DNA of 11,684 bases, taken from NCBI GenBank assembly GCA_026393955.1, contig JAPKZE010000215.1:1-11684 (forward strand), written 5' to 3'. Origin of the DNA: Candidatus Aminicenantota bacterium (lineage in GTDB: Bacteria > Acidobacteriota > Aminicenantia > Aminicenantales > Saccharicenantaceae). The position numbers and the translations under genes were made by a program. This document shows positions 1 to 7,173 of this stretch, piece by piece; positions within the stretch are counted from its first letter, which is position 1, and each line of letters begins with the position of its first letter. The notes below the pieces were generated by a model, which was not told the DNA's origin, did not search any database, and worked only from the letters and a program-made list of their open reading frames with translations.

Positions 1-105
1 GCCGTGAGCGCTCTCGAATAGGCCGCCAGGCTGAGGGGCAAGAGGATTCGCCAGGCGGCCGAGGAGGCCCTGGCCCGGATCCGGTCGGGCGGGACACGGA
101 CATGA
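1..105 (+). other. possible 3' end of an upstream gene
   Basis: The frame starting at base 1 reads AVSALE and then meets TAG at 19-21. After that stop the same frame stays open to TGA at 103-105 and encodes an amphipathic, Arg/Ala/Glu-rich stretch (for example RQAAEEALARIRSG). That TGA overlaps the ATG of the next gene as ATGA, the usual arrangement of coupled genes. Either the upstream gene ends at 19-21 and the rest is spacer, or the gene runs to 105 and the TAG is a mutation, a sequencing error or a readthrough codon. No promoter was recognised here, so the next gene is probably transcribed from upstream. Confidence 0.3.
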
Positions 106-1586
106 CGGAGAAGCCTCTGGACGGGACGGTCGGGCAGGGTCCCAAGGGCCGTCCGCCTTCGGGGGACGCCGATCTCAAAGCCTACCAGAGGACGGCCAGC
201 GACCTGCTGATCCACTTCCACATCATCGAGAAGATCGCCAAGATCCACGACCCGAAGAACGACGCCTTTCAGGAGCAGGGCCGCATCCTCTTCGACGCCC
301 TGAAGAAGTTTCTGGAGAGTGAAGACGACGCCACGTTCAGGATCCGTCACAGCTCTCTGCTGCTGAACGGGGTACGCCTGAAATCCTCCCTCGCAACTTA
401 CCCCATCTTCAAGTTCGTCATGAACGAGTTCCGGCTGCGCGAGCTCGAGGCCTTGGCCTTCAAGCCCGGCTTGACGCTCGAGGAGCTGTTCCGCTTCATG
501 CCCGTCTTCGCCCATCGGGAAAAGCGCGAGGGCTCGATGTTCGACCGCCTCCAGGCCGAGATCGATGCCGCGGACATCACCCACATCGTCTTGGAGAAGG
601 CCTTCGAGCAGAAAACGCCCTCGAACCTCAACCGGAACACCGCCCGGGTCTATTTTTTAAGCATCGTCCACCTCAAGGACTCATTCCAGCGGCACCAGCG
701 GAACGAGGGCATCAAGATCCAATCGACGCGGCGGCTCATGCAGTCCATCTACAACCACATCGTCGACAACGAATCGTTCGTCTTCGGCATGACCAACCTC
801 AAGAACTACGACGAGTACACCCTCAATCACTCCGTCAATGTCTGCCTCCTGGCCACGGCCCTGGGCCGGCGCCTCGGCCTCAACCGGGGCGAGATCGTCG
901 ACCTCGGCATGGCCGCCTTCTTCCACGACCTGGGCAAGCTCGAGACCCCCCTGGCGATCCTAAACAAGCCGGCCAAGCTCGATGACGGCGAGCGCGAGAT
1001 CATGGAGCAACACCCGTTCAAGGGCGCCGAGAAGCTCGTTCTCCTCCAGGAATCCCAGCGTCTGCCGCTCCGGGCCATCCATGTAGCCATGGAGCACCAC
1101 ATCAAGGAGGACCTGTCGGGCTATCCGCGCTACTTCCACAAGGATGATGTCAACCTGTTCAGCAAGATCGTCAAGGTCGTCGATTTCTTCGACGCCGTCA
1201 CGACCAAGCGCGTCTACCGGACCAACGTCTTCACCCGGGCCGAGGCCCTGAGCCTCATGCTCGAGCAGTCCGGCACGGAGTTCAATCCCGTCATCCTCAA
1301 GGCCTTCGTCAACCTCATGGGCGCGCTCCCCATCGGGTCGCTCGTGGCCCTGAGCAGCGGCGAGATCGGGATCGTCTTCGATCTCAACGCCGACCCGAAG
1401 TTCCAGCTCCGCCCGACGATCAGGCTCGTCACGGACAAGGCCGGGAACAAGATCGACGGCGAACTCGTCGACCTCACCGAACGGGACCCGGACGGCGGCC
1501 GCTTCGTGCGAACGATCGTCAGCCCTCTCAATCCCCACGATTACGGCATCGAGATCGCCGACTACTTCCTGGCCCAGGCCCAATAG
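102..1586 (+). CDS. HD-GYP domain phosphodiesterase with unrecognised N-terminal domain
   Basis: Likely a cytosolic hydrolase of cyclic di-GMP or a related cyclic dinucleotide. The C-terminal half carries the HD-GYP signature: YTLNHSVNV around H243, the HDLGK metal motif (H275, D276), H304 in QHPFKGAE, H332-H333 followed by SGYP ending at P342, and VVDFFDAVT with D361. The loop reads HHIKEDLSGYP where the family usually has HHExxDGxGYP, so one glycine is replaced by Leu and the Glu by Ile, while the metal-binding His and Asp residues remain. The first ~220 residues match no domain I can name and may be sensory or regulatory; no membrane segment or signal peptide is visible. ATG at 102 is the only ATG, GTG or TTG in this frame before the domain, although the frame is open to the window edge. 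The rhamnosidase gene follows 17 bases downstream, suggesting co-transcription. The family call is secure; activity and substrate are inferred. Confidence 0.9.
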   Translation: MTEKPLDGTVGQGPKGRPPSGDADLKAYQRTASDLLIHFHIIEKIAKIHDPKNDAFQEQGRILFDALKKFLESEDDATFRIRHSSLLLNGVRLKSSLATYPIFKFVMNEFRLRELEALAFKPGLTLEELFRFMPVFAHREKREGSMFDRLQAEIDAADITHIVLEKAFEQKTPSNLNRNTARVYFLSIVHLKDSFQRHQRNEGIKIQSTRRLMQSIYNHIVDNESFVFGMTNLKNYDEYTLNHSVNVCLLATALGRRLGLNRGEIVDLGMAAFFHDLGKLETPLAILNKPAKLDDGEREIMEQHPFKGAEKLVLLQESQRLPLRAIHVAMEHHIKEDLSGYPRYFHKDDVNLFSKIVKVVDFFDAVTTKRVYRTNVFTRAEALSLMLEQSGTEFNPVILKAFVNLMGALPIGSLVALSSGEIGIVFDLNADPKFQLRPTIRLVTDKAGNKIDGELVDLTERDPDGGRFVRTIVSPLNPHDYGIEIADYFLAQAQ

Positions 1587-1603
1587 CCTCCGCGAGGTCC
1601 GTC

Positions 1604-4300
1604 ATGACACCGAAGCCGCCCTTCCGCCTCCGATGCGAATATCTCACCGAGCCGCTCGGCGTCGAGACCGCCGCACCGCGCTTGTCCTGGCTCGTCGAAA
1701 GCCCCGTCCGCGGCGACCGCCAGTCCGCCTACCACCTCCTCGTCTCGTCGGCGGCGGAGCTCCTCCGGAGCGACATCGGGGACTTCTGGGACACGGGCAA
1801 GATCGACCTGGACCGGACGCCCGGGGTCGAATACGCCGGCGAGGCTCTCCTGAGCTGCGCCCGCTATCACTGGAAGGCCCGCTGGTGGGACGGCCAGGGC
1901 CGGCCCAGCCCCTGGAGCGAACCGGCGTCGTTCGTGACCGGGTTCCTTCACCCCGGCGATTGGAAGCCGAAATGGATCGGCGCGGGCCGAGTCCTGGAGT
2001 TCCGGTCCAAGGGGACGGTCCTGCTCGGGCACGCCGGCGCCGACGAGACCCAGGCCTGTGCCGTCTACCTCCGCTGTGAGTTCGCCCTCAAGGAGCGGGC
2101 CGCGCTGGCCATGATCTTCCTCTCCGGGCTGGGCCAGCACGAGCTGCGCCTGAACGGCGAGAAGGTCGGGACGTCCGTCCTGGACCCCGGCTGGACCGAC
2201 TTCCGGAAGAAGGCCCTCTACGCGTCCCACGACGTGACCGGCCTCGTCCGCGACCGGAACGCCGTCGGCGTCATCCTCGGCAACGGCCGGCACATCCGGA
2301 GCTACGGCTACGACGCGCCCAAGCTCGCTTGCCGGATCGAGGTCGAATACGAAAGCGGCGAGCGGGAGGTCTTCTTCGCCGACGAGAGCTGGCGGACGTC
2401 GGGCGGACCCCTCCAGGAGAACGGCCTCTACTACGGCTCGCGCACCGACGCCCGCATCGACATCGACGGCTGGGACCGGCCCGGTTTCGACGACCGCGGC
2501 TGGGACAAGGCCGTCACCGTCCCCGGATATCCCCTCGCGTCGCAGATGATGCCGCCCGTTCGCGTGACCGACCGTCTGGCCCCGAAAGAGATCCGGACGC
2601 TTCCCTCCGGGGCCGTGGTCGTCGATTTCGGCCAGAACTTCTCGGGTTGGACCCGCTTGAAGGTCGAAGGCCCGGCAGGCACCGAGGTCCGGCTCCGCCA
2701 TGCCGAGCTCCTCAACGAGGACGGGACCCTCAATCTCGGACCCAACGAGAACGCCGAGGCGACCGACGTCTACGTCCTCCGCGGCGTCGGGCCCGAGGTC
2801 CACGAGCCTCAGTTCACGTATCACGGCTTCCGCTACGTCGAGATGACCGGCTACCCCGGCCAGCCGGGCCCCGACGCCCTCGAGGGCCTGTTCGTCCACT
2901 CGGATGTCGGACGGACGGGTTCGTTCCGTTCCTCGAACGAGCTCATCAACCGGATCCACGGGAACATCCTCTGGGGCCAGCTCTCGAACCTGATGAGCAT
3001 TCCGACCGACTGCCCCCAGCGCGACGAACGCCACGGCTGGCTCGGCGACGCCCACCTTTCGGCCGAAGAGGCCGTCTACAATTTCGACATGGCCGCCTTC
3101 TATGCCAAGTTCCTCGACGACATCCGGCTGGCCCAGAAGGAGGACGGCAGCCTGCCCGACGTCGCCCCGGCCTATCTCGAGCGGTTCTACCCCGCCGACC
3201 CGGCTTGGAGCTCGGCTTATGCGACGCTCGTGGAGCTTCTCTGGAACCACTACGGCGACCGGCGGGCGATCGCCGTTCACTACGCCAGCCTTAAAAAATA
3301 CATCGACTTCCTCGGCCGCAACGCCGACCGGGGGATCATCCGCAAACTGGGCAAATACGGCGACTGGTGTCCGCCCGGCGGGATCGTGCCCAAGAAGACC
3401 CCGGTCGAGCTGACCGCGACCTGGTATTATTACCACGACGTGCTCATCCTGGCCCGGCTGGCCGCCGTCCTCGGCCGCGGCGAGGAAGCCCGGGAGTATG
3501 AGCGACTGGCCGAGACGGTCAAGTCCGCGTTCAACGACGCCTTCCTCGGCGAAACCCAGTACGCGGCCGTCCGGGTCAGCTCTGTGGACACCTATCCCAA
3601 CCAGACCTCCAACGTCCTGCCCCTCTACCTTGACATGGTCCCCGCCGACCGCAAAGATAAGGTCGCGGCCAGCCTCGTGCAGAGCGTTGTGCGCCAGCAG
3701 GACTATCACGTCGACACGGGCATCCTCGGCACCCGCTACATCCTCGACGTCCTGACGGAGGCCGGCCAGGGGGAAGCCGCCTATCGCATGGCGACCCACA
3801 GGAGCTACCCCGGCTGGGGCTACATGCTGGCCGAGGGAGCCACGACCCTGTGGGAGCGGTGGGAAAAGCTGACCGGACACGCCATGAACTCCCAGAACCA
3901 CATCATGCTCGGCAGCATCGACGCCTGGTTCTACCGCGTCCTCGCCGGTCTGTCCCCCCTCGCCCCGGGCTGGAAAGGCGTGCGTGTCCGGCCGCATCTC
4001 CTCGGCGACCTCACCGCGGTCGAGGCCCGGCTGGAGACGGTCGCGGGTGCGGTCGGCGCGTCGTGGCGAAAAACGGGCCAAGAGCTCGTGCTCGAGGTCG
4101 ACATCCCGGTCGGGGCCGCCGGCGAGGTCCACGTCCCCCTCCTTGGACCGGGGGCGCGGATCATGGAGTCGGGAAAGGTCGTCTGGCGGGCAGGCCGCGC
4201 GGCCGAAGCCGTCCCGGAGGTCGTTCTGGCCGGTGACGACGGCACGCGCGTCGTCTTCAAGGTCGGGAGCGGCGCTTATAAATTCGAGGTTATGAGGTAA
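1604..4300 (+). CDS. alpha-L-rhamnosidase, glycoside hydrolase family 78
   Basis: An inverting glycosidase that releases terminal L-rhamnose from plant or microbial glycans and glycosides. The 898 residues give the usual family length and domain order. The N-terminal beta domain opens with the typical LGVETAAPRLSW. The carbohydrate-binding-like domain at ~155-320 contains HELRLNG and PGWTDF. A beta domain has VVDFGQNFSGW at ~340. The (alpha/alpha)6 catalytic domain carries the hallmark DCPQRDERHGWLGDA, with D469, probable general acid E475 and D482; AEGATTLWERW (E744, E751) probably includes the general base. A short C-terminal beta domain begins at LAPGWKGVRVRPH. No signal peptide, lipobox or membrane segment is seen, so it probably acts in the cytosol on imported rhamnosides. 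A GAGG ribosome site lies just upstream of ATG 1604. No transporter or rhamnose-catabolism gene is in the window, so its substrate is open. Confidence 0.93.
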   Translation: MTPKPPFRLRCEYLTEPLGVETAAPRLSWLVESPVRGDRQSAYHLLVSSAAELLRSDIGDFWDTGKIDLDRTPGVEYAGEALLSCARYHWKARWWDGQGRPSPWSEPASFVTGFLHPGDWKPKWIGAGRVLEFRSKGTVLLGHAGADETQACAVYLRCEFALKERAALAMIFLSGLGQHELRLNGEKVGTSVLDPGWTDFRKKALYASHDVTGLVRDRNAVGVILGNGRHIRSYGYDAPKLACRIEVEYESGEREVFFADESWRTSGGPLQENGLYYGSRTDARIDIDGWDRPGFDDRGWDKAVTVPGYPLASQMMPPVRVTDRLAPKEIRTLPSGAVVVDFGQNFSGWTRLKVEGPAGTEVRLRHAELLNEDGTLNLGPNENAEATDVYVLRGVGPEVHEPQFTYHGFRYVEMTGYPGQPGPDALEGLFVHSDVGRTGSFRSSNELINRIHGNILWGQLSNLMSIPTDCPQRDERHGWLGDAHLSAEEAVYNFDMAAFYAKFLDDIRLAQKEDGSLPDVAPAYLERFYPADPAWSSAYATLVELLWNHYGDRRAIAVHYASLKKYIDFLGRNADRGIIRKLGKYGDWCPPGGIVPKKTPVELTATWYYYHDVLILARLAAVLGRGEEAREYERLAETVKSAFNDAFLGETQYAAVRVSSVDTYPNQTSNVLPLYLDMVPADRKDKVAASLVQSVVRQQDYHVDTGILGTRYILDVLTEAGQGEAAYRMATHRSYPGWGYMLAEGATTLWERWEKLTGHAMNSQNHIMLGSIDAWFYRVLAGLSPLAPGWKGVRVRPHLLGDLTAVEARLETVAGAVGASWRKTGQELVLEVDIPVGAAGEVHVPLLGPGARIMESGKVVWRAGRAAEAVPEVVLAGDDGTRVVFKVGSGAYKFEVMR

Positions 4301-4310
4301 CTTACGAACC

Positions 4311-4345
4311 AAGAGGGACAGTCCCCTGCGGGGACAGTCCCTTTA
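4311..4345. terminator. long hairpin between convergent genes; likely bidirectional terminator or REP-like element
   Basis: Two 13-base arms, AGGGACAGTCCCC (4314-4326) and GGGGACAGTCCCT (4330-4342), pair over 12 of 13 positions around a single A/A mismatch, with a three-base loop TGC. Each arm also contains the 11-base palindrome GGGACAGTCCC, so the element has nested symmetry. It begins 11 bases after the rhamnosidase stop (4298-4300) and ends about 15 bases before the stop of the convergent aminotransferase gene. Short A-rich and T-rich flanks are present, but there is no long U tract. The position fits a terminator serving both strands. The nested palindrome also resembles dispersed REP-type elements; that second reading is inference. 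Confidence 0.7.
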
Positions 4346-4357
4346 GACCGGCACCCG

Positions 4358-5758
4358 TCAGTCCAGATATTCGGCGAACAGCCGGGCCGCTTCCCCGTAA
4401 GCGGCGATCGTCGTCTCGATCTCTTTCGCGCCGTGGGCCGCGGAGACCGCCCCGCCGCCGTGGACGATATTGATGCCGTTGACGAGGAGGGCGAGCTTCA
4501 GCAGGTCCTCCCGGCGGGCCAGGTCGGAACGTCCGGGGTCGTGAACGTCCTCGGGACGGTCATAGGCGATCCCGGCGGTGCGCGGGAAATGGACCATGAA
4601 CAGGGAGCTGCCGGGAACGACATCGTTTCCGCCGCCCGTGCAGCGGGCCGCGAGCCCGGCTTCGGCGAAGACCCGCTCGATGCCGCGGCGGAGGCGCTCC
4701 CCCGCCCGGGCCAGCCGGGGATAGACCGTGGCCGCATGGCCGGCCAGATAGCCGAGCATGATGAGCCCGGCCTTCATGTATTCCGCGTGGGCCGAGAACG
4801 TTCCCCCCTCGAAGAAGACGCGGTCGCCGCCGCCGCGGCCCCGCTCGCATTCCTCCATGATCTCCCGCGGCCCGACGACCGCGGCCACGGCGTGTCCGCC
4901 GCCGATGATCTTGCCCAGGGTGGTCAGGTCGGGACGGACGCCGAAGAGCGTCTGGACCCCGCCTGCGCGGAAGCGGAACCCGGAGATGATCTCGTCGAAG
5001 ATGAGAAGAATGCCGTGCTTGGCGGTCAGGCGCCGGGCCAGCTCGAGGTACTCCCGCGACGCCGGCAGGAAGCCGCCGACGCCGAGGAAGGGTTCGACGA
5101 TGAAGCAGGCGATCCGGTCGCCCTGCTCGTCGATGACCTTTTGGAGATCGGTGAGGTCGTTGAAGCGGGTGATCAGAGTCCGCTTGACGATGTCGTCGAG
5201 AAGCCCGGCCGACTCCCGCCCTTCGAAGCCCTCGCCGGCCCGGAATTTGACGCCTTTGAGCAGGTAGGGCGACGCGCCGTGCCAGCCGCCGCCGACCTTG
5301 AGGACGTGGTCCCGGCCCGTCAGTCCCTGGGCCAGCATGACGGCGTACATCGTGGCCAGCGTGCCCGAGGTCGTGAAGCGGACCTTGGCCTCCCGGCCGC
5401 CCAACCCGTCGACGAGGGCCTCGGCCAGCTCGATCTGGTCGCTGGCTTCGAAGCCGGTATGCAGGGCGCCGCGCTCGAGCGAGGCCGCGATGCCGCGGCG
5501 GACGAGACGCGGATTGTGGCCGAGGACGTTGGCGTAGTGGCCCTGCCAGTAATCGATGTACGAGTTGCCGTCGACGTCGCGCACCGCCGGTCCTTCGGCC
5601 GCCGCGGCGAAGAAGGGATAGGGCCGCCACAGCCGGATGGTGTGGCTCCCGCCGGCGATCATGACCTTCCCGGCCCGCCGGAAAACGGCCCGGCTCCGAG
5701 GCGTCTTTTTTTCGTATTCCCGCACCAGACGGGCGCGAAGTCGGTCGAATCCTGTCAT
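4358..5758 (-). CDS. class III PLP-dependent aminotransferase, glutamate-1-semialdehyde aminomutase-like
   Basis: A 466-residue fold type I PLP enzyme. Visible motifs, in order: RDVDGNSYIDYWQGHYANVLGH near the N-terminus, TTSGTLATMYAVMLAQGLTG (phosphate-binding region), WHGAS, FIVEPFLG, LLIFDEIISGFR (the Asp that contacts the pyridine nitrogen) and TTLGKIIGGG with K283 as the Schiff-base lysine. The C-terminal VHGGGAVSAAHGAKEIE aligns with the end of glutamate-1-semialdehyde aminomutases. It is longer than HemL (~430 residues) and has SGTLAT where HemL and most relatives have SGTEAT, so tetrapyrrole synthesis should not be assumed. The ATG at 5758 was chosen because AAGAGGT lies just upstream of it. 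A TTG 33 bases further upstream would lie beyond the predicted -10 box. The gene stands alone on the minus strand, between its own promoter and a terminator-like hairpin. Its substrate is unknown. Confidence 0.85.
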   Translation of the reverse strand: MTGFDRLRARLVREYEKKTPRSRAVFRRAGKVMIAGGSHTIRLWRPYPFFAAAAEGPAVRDVDGNSYIDYWQGHYANVLGHNPRLVRRGIAASLERGALHTGFEASDQIELAEALVDGLGGREAKVRFTTSGTLATMYAVMLAQGLTGRDHVLKVGGGWHGASPYLLKGVKFRAGEGFEGRESAGLLDDIVKRTLITRFNDLTDLQKVIDEQGDRIACFIVEPFLGVGGFLPASREYLELARRLTAKHGILLIFDEIISGFRFRAGGVQTLFGVRPDLTTLGKIIGGGHAVAAVVGPREIMEECERGRGGGDRVFFEGGTFSAHAEYMKAGLIMLGYLAGHAATVYPRLARAGERLRRGIERVFAEAGLAARCTGGGNDVVPGSSLFMVHFPRTAGIAYDRPEDVHDPGRSDLARREDLLKLALLVNGINIVHGGGAVSAAHGAKEIETTIAAYGEAARLFAEYLD

Positions 5759-5763
5759 ATGGG

Positions 5764-5770
5764 ACCTCTT
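5764..5770 (-). promoter_or_regulatory. ribosome binding site fixing the aminotransferase start
   Basis: On the minus strand this reads AAGAGGT, five bases before the ATG at 5758-5756. The spacing supports that ATG over the TTG at 5791, which has no such site. Confidence 0.7.
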
Positions 5771-5782
5771 TGTCGAGCCTCC

Positions 5783-5811
5783 ATTTAACAACCCCGGCCG
5801 GGCAAAGTCAA
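5783..5811 (-). promoter_or_regulatory. sigma70-like promoter for the aminotransferase gene
   Basis: On the minus strand the -35 box TTGACT (5811-5806) and the -10 box TTAAAT (5788-5783) are separated by exactly 17 bases. Transcription would start near 5776, leaving a leader of about 18 bases that still contains the AAGAGGT ribosome site. The spacer is GC-rich (CCCGGCCGGGG), so the low-GC boxes stand out. This is a prediction from consensus match and spacing only. Confidence 0.6.
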
Positions 5812-5822
5812 CACGAAGCCGA

Positions 5823-5851
5823 TTGACCGGACGCGTAACTTGCGGTAAAAT
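5823..5851 (+). promoter_or_regulatory. sigma70-like promoter for the phosphodiesterase operon
   Basis: TTGACC (5823-5828, five of six consensus bases) and TAAAAT (5846-5851, five of six) have a 17-base spacer. Transcription would start near 5858, about 23 bases before the ATG at 5881. The -35 box lies 11 bases from the -35 box of the divergent promoter, so one bound regulator could affect both directions. No clear operator palindrome was seen between them. Confidence 0.65.
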
Positions 5852-5880
5852 GACGATTTCCGGAACAGAAAGAGCGGAGC

Positions 5881-7173
5881 ATGGCCGTCCTCAAGCGCAA
5901 AAAGATCAATCGGGCCTGCGTCATCGGTCTGGACGGCGTCCCGTACGGGATGATCGTCGAGCTGGCCCGCCGGGGAGTCATGTCGACGATGGCCCGGCTC
6001 ATGGACATCGGCACGATCCACCGGATGAAGGCCAGCCTGCCGGAGATCTCGTCGGTATCCTGGACCGACTTCATGACCGGGATGAACGCGGGGGGCCACG
6101 GCATCTTCGGCTTCACCGATTTCAAGCCCAAATCCTACGGGGTGCGCTACCCCAACTTCCTCGACATCAAGGCCTCGACCATCTGGGACAAGCTCGGGTC
6201 CAAGGGCAAGAAGAGCATCGTCATCAACCAGCCCGCGACCTATCCCGCCCGGAAGATCGACGGCGTCCTCATCTCCGGCTTCGTCGCGCTGGAGCTGGCC
6301 AAGGCGGTCTGGCCCATGAGCTACCGGGCGGCCCTGGAGCAGATGGGCTACCAGATCGACATCGATATCCTGAAGTGCCGCGAAAGCCCGGAAGTGCTCT
6401 GGCAGGAGCTCAGCAAGACCATGGCCGGCGGGCAGAAGGCCCTGAACTTCTTCTGGGAGGAGAGTTGGGACTACTTCGAGTTCGTCGTCACCGGGACGGA
6501 CCGCCTGCACCACTTCCTCTGGCGGGCCTACGAGGACCCGTCCCACCCGTCGCACCAGAGCTTCCTCGACTTCTACCGGCACATCGACCGTCTCATCGGC
6601 AAGATCGTCGCGGCCTATCACAAGCTGACCAACTCCTATGACGGCTTCTATATCCTGTCCGACCACGGCTTCACCGGCATCGAGCAGGAGGTCTACCTCA
6701 ACGCCTGGCTCGAGAAGAACGGCTACCTCCGGTTCATCAAGTCCGAGCCCGAGAGCCTCGAAGACATCCACGGACGGAGCCGGGCCTTCGCCCTCGATCC
6801 GAACCGGATCTACATCAACTTCAGGAACAGGTTCCCCAAGGGATCCGTCGAACGGTCGGCCCGGAGGGCCCTCCGGGAGGAGATCGCGGCCAAGCTGACC
6901 AAGCTTGAATACCAGGGCCGCCGCGTCGTGCGCGAGATCTTCTTCGGTGAGCGCGTCTACTCCGGCCCGCACGCCGGCAAGGGACCGGACCTCATCGTCG
7001 TCGGCGAGCCCGGCTTCGACATGAAGGGCTCGGTCCGGAAGAAGGATGTTTTCGGTCGGTCCGGCCTCCAGGGCATGCACACGTGGGACGATGCGTTCTT
7101 CTGGGCCACCGAGGACCTCGGCGAAGACCTCAAGATCTCCGACGTCGCCCCGGTTATCCTGAAGAATTTCTGA
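5881..7173 (+). CDS. alkaline-phosphatase-superfamily phosphodiesterase, short cytosolic paralog
   Basis: A 430-residue member of the type I phosphodiesterase / nucleotide pyrophosphatase-like group, two-metal enzymes that cleave phosphodiester or phosphomonoester bonds. All expected metal and nucleophile positions are recognisable: D18 in VIGLDGVPY, S57 in PEISSVSWTDFMTG as nucleophile, D207 and H211 in GTDRLHHFLW, D261-H262 in SDHGF, and H400 in GMHTWDD. There is no signal peptide or membrane segment, so the enzyme is predicted to be cytosolic. It lacks the roughly 150-residue beta-rich insert of the two following paralogs. It is the first gene after the predicted promoter; AAGAG and GGAG motifs precede the ATG closely. 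Its TGA overlaps the next ATG as TGATG, so translation is probably coupled. The superfamily is clear, the substrate unknown. Confidence 0.88.
   Translation: MAVLKRKKINRACVIGLDGVPYGMIVELARRGVMSTMARLMDIGTIHRMKASLPEISSVSWTDFMTGMNAGGHGIFGFTDFKPKSYGVRYPNFLDIKASTIWDKLGSKGKKSIVINQPATYPARKIDGVLISGFVALELAKAVWPMSYRAALEQMGYQIDIDILKCRESPEVLWQELSKTMAGGQKALNFFWEESWDYFEFVVTGTDRLHHFLWRAYEDPSHPSHQSFLDFYRHIDRLIGKIVAAYHKLTNSYDGFYILSDHGFTGIEQEVYLNAWLEKNGYLRFIKSEPESLEDIHGRSRAFALDPNRIYINFRNRFPKGSVERSARRALREEIAAKLTKLEYQGRRVVREIFFGERVYSGPHAGKGPDLIVVGEPGFDMKGSVRKKDVFGRSGLQGMHTWDDAFFWATEDLGEDLKISDVAPVILKNF

Noticed and set aside
653..658. Six-T run in the HD-GYP gene (and a six-A run at 3293-3298 in the rhamnosidase) as possible slippage sites
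   Set aside because: The frame is maintained through both runs with normal protein sequence either side, and there is no conserved alternative product.
1562..4312. 916-codon open frame antisense to the rhamnosidase
   Set aside because: Its translation is low-complexity Val/Asp/Gly/Arg-rich with no domain, as expected opposite a high-GC gene; the plus-strand protein has full family motifs.
4433..5788. 451-codon plus-strand frame opposite the aminotransferase
   Set aside because: No recognisable motif, and the minus strand encodes a complete PLP enzyme with promoter and ribosome site.
5759..5791. TTG start at 5791 for the aminotransferase
   Set aside because: It lies upstream of the predicted -10 box, so would not be in the transcript, and the ATG at 5758 has a ribosome site.
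7083..7172. Upstream start for the second phosphodiesterase
   Set aside because: It would add 30 Arg/Gly-rich residues overlapping the end of the first enzyme; the ATG at 7173 gives a clean membrane segment and a TGATG overlap.
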